Below, one piece after another: positions 41,009 through 42,004 of a DNA stretch of 42,004 nucleotides. Within the stretch, counting starts at the first letter, position 1. The number at the start of each line of letters is the position of its first letter. Under the pieces are notes generated by a model. It made no database searches. It was given only the letters and a program-made list of their open reading frames with translations, and was not told the origin of the DNA. Origin of the DNA: Bacteroidales bacterium M5 (lineage in GTDB: Bacteria; Bacteroidota; Bacteroidia; Bacteroidales; Muribaculaceae); NCBI GenBank assembly GCA_001689535.1, contig LUJP01000034.1:1-42004 (forward strand), in the 5' to 3' direction. The position numbers were made by a program, and so were the translations under genes.

Positions 41009-41551
41009 ATGCTGACACGTCTGCAGGAAATAAGTCTTATTGCCCGGTGTGTGGCGGCCGACGACCGCCACGCATTCGGCGAGCTGGTCGAGGCATATTC
41101 CGACAATCTACGCCGGTTTCTGCTCAGTCTGACCAAAGGCGACGTGTCGCTCGTTGACGATCTCGCACAGGAGACGTTCATCAAAGCATACCTCTCGGTT
41201 CGCTCCCTCGAAGGCATCACACGCTTTCACACCTGGCTTTTCCGCATTGCCTACAACGAGTTTGTGTCGCACACCCGCCGCGTGCGGAATCTGGAATCGG
41301 TCAACGCGTTGAACCCGTTGGACGAACCCGCCGACGAGACCGACCAACCGGCTATAACCGATGCCAATCTACACGAGGCAATCATGTCGCTTACCGACAC
41401 GCAACGCGCCATCATACAGCTTTTTTATTTTGAAGACTTCTCAATAGCCCGCATATCAACCGTCACCGGCATGCCGCAAAGCACGGTGAAATCACATCTT
41501 CACCGTGCGCGCGGACGCCTGGCATCTTTACTTGAAAAATACCGATACTGA
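41009..41551 (+). CDS. ECF RNA polymerase sigma factor
   Basis: The product has 180 residues. Region 2 (about 18-95) contains FGELVEAYSDNLRRFLLSLTKGDVSLVDDLAQETFIKAYLSVRSLEGITRFHTWLFRIAYNEFVSHTRR. Region 4 (about 118-175) contains SLTDTQRAIIQLFYFEDFSIARISTVTGMPQSTVKSHLHRARGRLASLL. It differs clearly from the sigma factor at 37232-37729. It is flanked by membrane proteins on both sides in the same operon, with 18 nt and 2 nt spacing, which suggests membrane-linked control. Confidence 0.93.
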   Translation: MLTRLQEISLIARCVAADDRHAFGELVEAYSDNLRRFLLSLTKGDVSLVDDLAQETFIKAYLSVRSLEGITRFHTWLFRIAYNEFVSHTRRVRNLESVNALNPLDEPADETDQPAITDANLHEAIMSLTDTQRAIIQLFYFEDFSIARISTVTGMPQSTVKSHLHRARGRLASLLEKYRY

Positions 41552-41553
41552 TT

Positions 41554-41883
41554 ATGAAAAAAAACAACGTAACTACCGATCTCGACTCCCGCATCGGCGC
41601 AATGCTCCGCGGCGAGTCTGCACCCGTGCCTGAAGACAAATGGTTTGTACGGAAAACCATGAACCGTCTTCCTTCACGCAGCCGCCGGCTGCTTTCTCTG
41701 CCCGAGATCTTAGCTTTCATTATAATCATCACGGCCTGCGCAGCCATTATCGTCAGAGAGTTCCGCACCATGGTGGCTCTCCCCGACCCGGCTGAATTCA
41801 GCCCATGGATGCTGCTCTCGGCCGGCGCCACCGCCCTGTTCGCCACACTCTACCTGACGATTCCCCTCCTCCGCCGCGTCTGA
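41554..41883 (+). CDS. Small two-helix membrane protein, possible anti-sigma (DUF5056-like)
   Basis: The product has 109 residues. A cytosolic N-terminus (about 1-46, with DKWFVRKTMNRLPSRSRRL) precedes two membrane helices (about 48-67 and 83-104). The RKTMNRLPSRSRRL stretch resembles the start of DUF5056 proteins that accompany sigma factors in Bacteroides; I am not certain of the family. It starts 2 nt after the sigma stop and is the best candidate to hold the sigma factor at the membrane. Confidence 0.7.
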   Translation: MKKNNVTTDLDSRIGAMLRGESAPVPEDKWFVRKTMNRLPSRSRRLLSLPEILAFIIIITACAAIIVREFRTMVALPDPAEFSPWMLLSAGATALFATLYLTIPLLRRV

Positions 41884-41915
41884 CGGGCCTCATCCGGCCC
41901 AGAGCCGAAATCGCG

Positions 41916-41931
41916 GAGTGTTGCCACACTC
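41916..41931. repeat. Small perfect hairpin after the sigma operon
   Basis: GAGTGT, TGCC, ACACTC form 6-bp perfect arms. No T-run follows, so it is not a clear terminator. The rest of the window end (41884-42004) has a GGGCC/GGCCC hairpin at 41885-41900 and the AAATTCCGG motif discussed in the findings. Confidence 0.5.
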
Positions 41932-42004
41932 TAAATTCCGGTCAATGTAAAATAATGGTTATTAAAATGGGTCTGCAATACATGTATCAGATCTGCCAAC
42001 TCGG

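Noticed and set aside
1..42004. CRISPR arrays, prophage, transposons, integrative elements or toxin-antitoxin pairs.
   Set aside because: No spaced direct repeats of CRISPR type, no integrase, transposase, relaxase or phage structural gene, and no recognisable toxin-antitoxin pair was seen on either strand.

Overview
The window looks like chromosome from a Bacteroidota member, order Bacteroidales. The mid-50s GC content and the gene families suggest something close to Muribaculaceae, but the family is inference. Evidence for the phylum: promoters of the TTTG-N19/20-TAnnTTTG type; a full Na+-NQR operon; ExbB-ExbD-ExbD-TonB with two ExbD proteins; a type IX secretion plug-domain protein (DUF5103); a GLPGLI protein beside a TonB-dependent-receptor-like barrel; and DUF3109, DUF4252 and DUF6249 proteins. 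No rRNA, phage, transposase, integrase or CRISPR array is visible, so this is mostly a core-type region.

Layout. 1-2.8 kb: a tRNA-Arg(CCG) facing left with its own promoter and terminator, then ung, a T9SS plug-domain protein and a DUF3109 protein facing right. 2.8-11.2 kb, leftward: MATE exporter, OPT transporter, short SSB, polysaccharide flippase, GIN-domain protein, DusB and an M16 peptidase. 11.2-11.7 kb: a gene-free stretch with hairpins and two opposed arrays of 9-bp repeats. 11.7-15.0 kb, leftward: exbB-exbD-exbD-tonB, which energises outer-membrane TonB-dependent receptors. 15.0-15.3 kb: a divergent promoter region. 15.3-21.2 kb, rightward: nqrA-F, ending in a strong terminator. Then a PIF1-like helicase that overlaps a convergent response regulator.

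23.4-29.2 kb is one regulatory and surface module. A histidine kinase and OmpR-type regulator face left, and a GLPGLI protein and barrel protein face right. Between them lie four direct repeats spaced exactly 11 bp apart, just upstream of the GLPGLI promoter; this is the layout expected for binding by the adjacent regulator. 29.2-33.0 kb: a Bcr/CflA-type exporter with a possible 34-aa leader peptide, then a lipoprotein, polyprenyl synthase and TatD. 33.0-35.4 kb: a GH2 glycosidase and a small HExxH membrane protein.

35.5-42.0 kb holds two ECF sigma-factor modules. One is sigma, anti-sigma-like and two DUF4252 proteins, facing left. The other is DUF6249, sigma and a small membrane protein, facing right. 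Both are preceded by the same promoter-like signature, GAGTGYAAC-N16/17-CGTC, which suggests auto-regulation. Between them are a thioredoxin-fold protein lacking its active-site cysteines, a thiol peroxidase, and two identical copies of a 22-bp palindrome. The most interesting leads are the regulator-box array, the paired ECF promoters and the intergenic repeat families.
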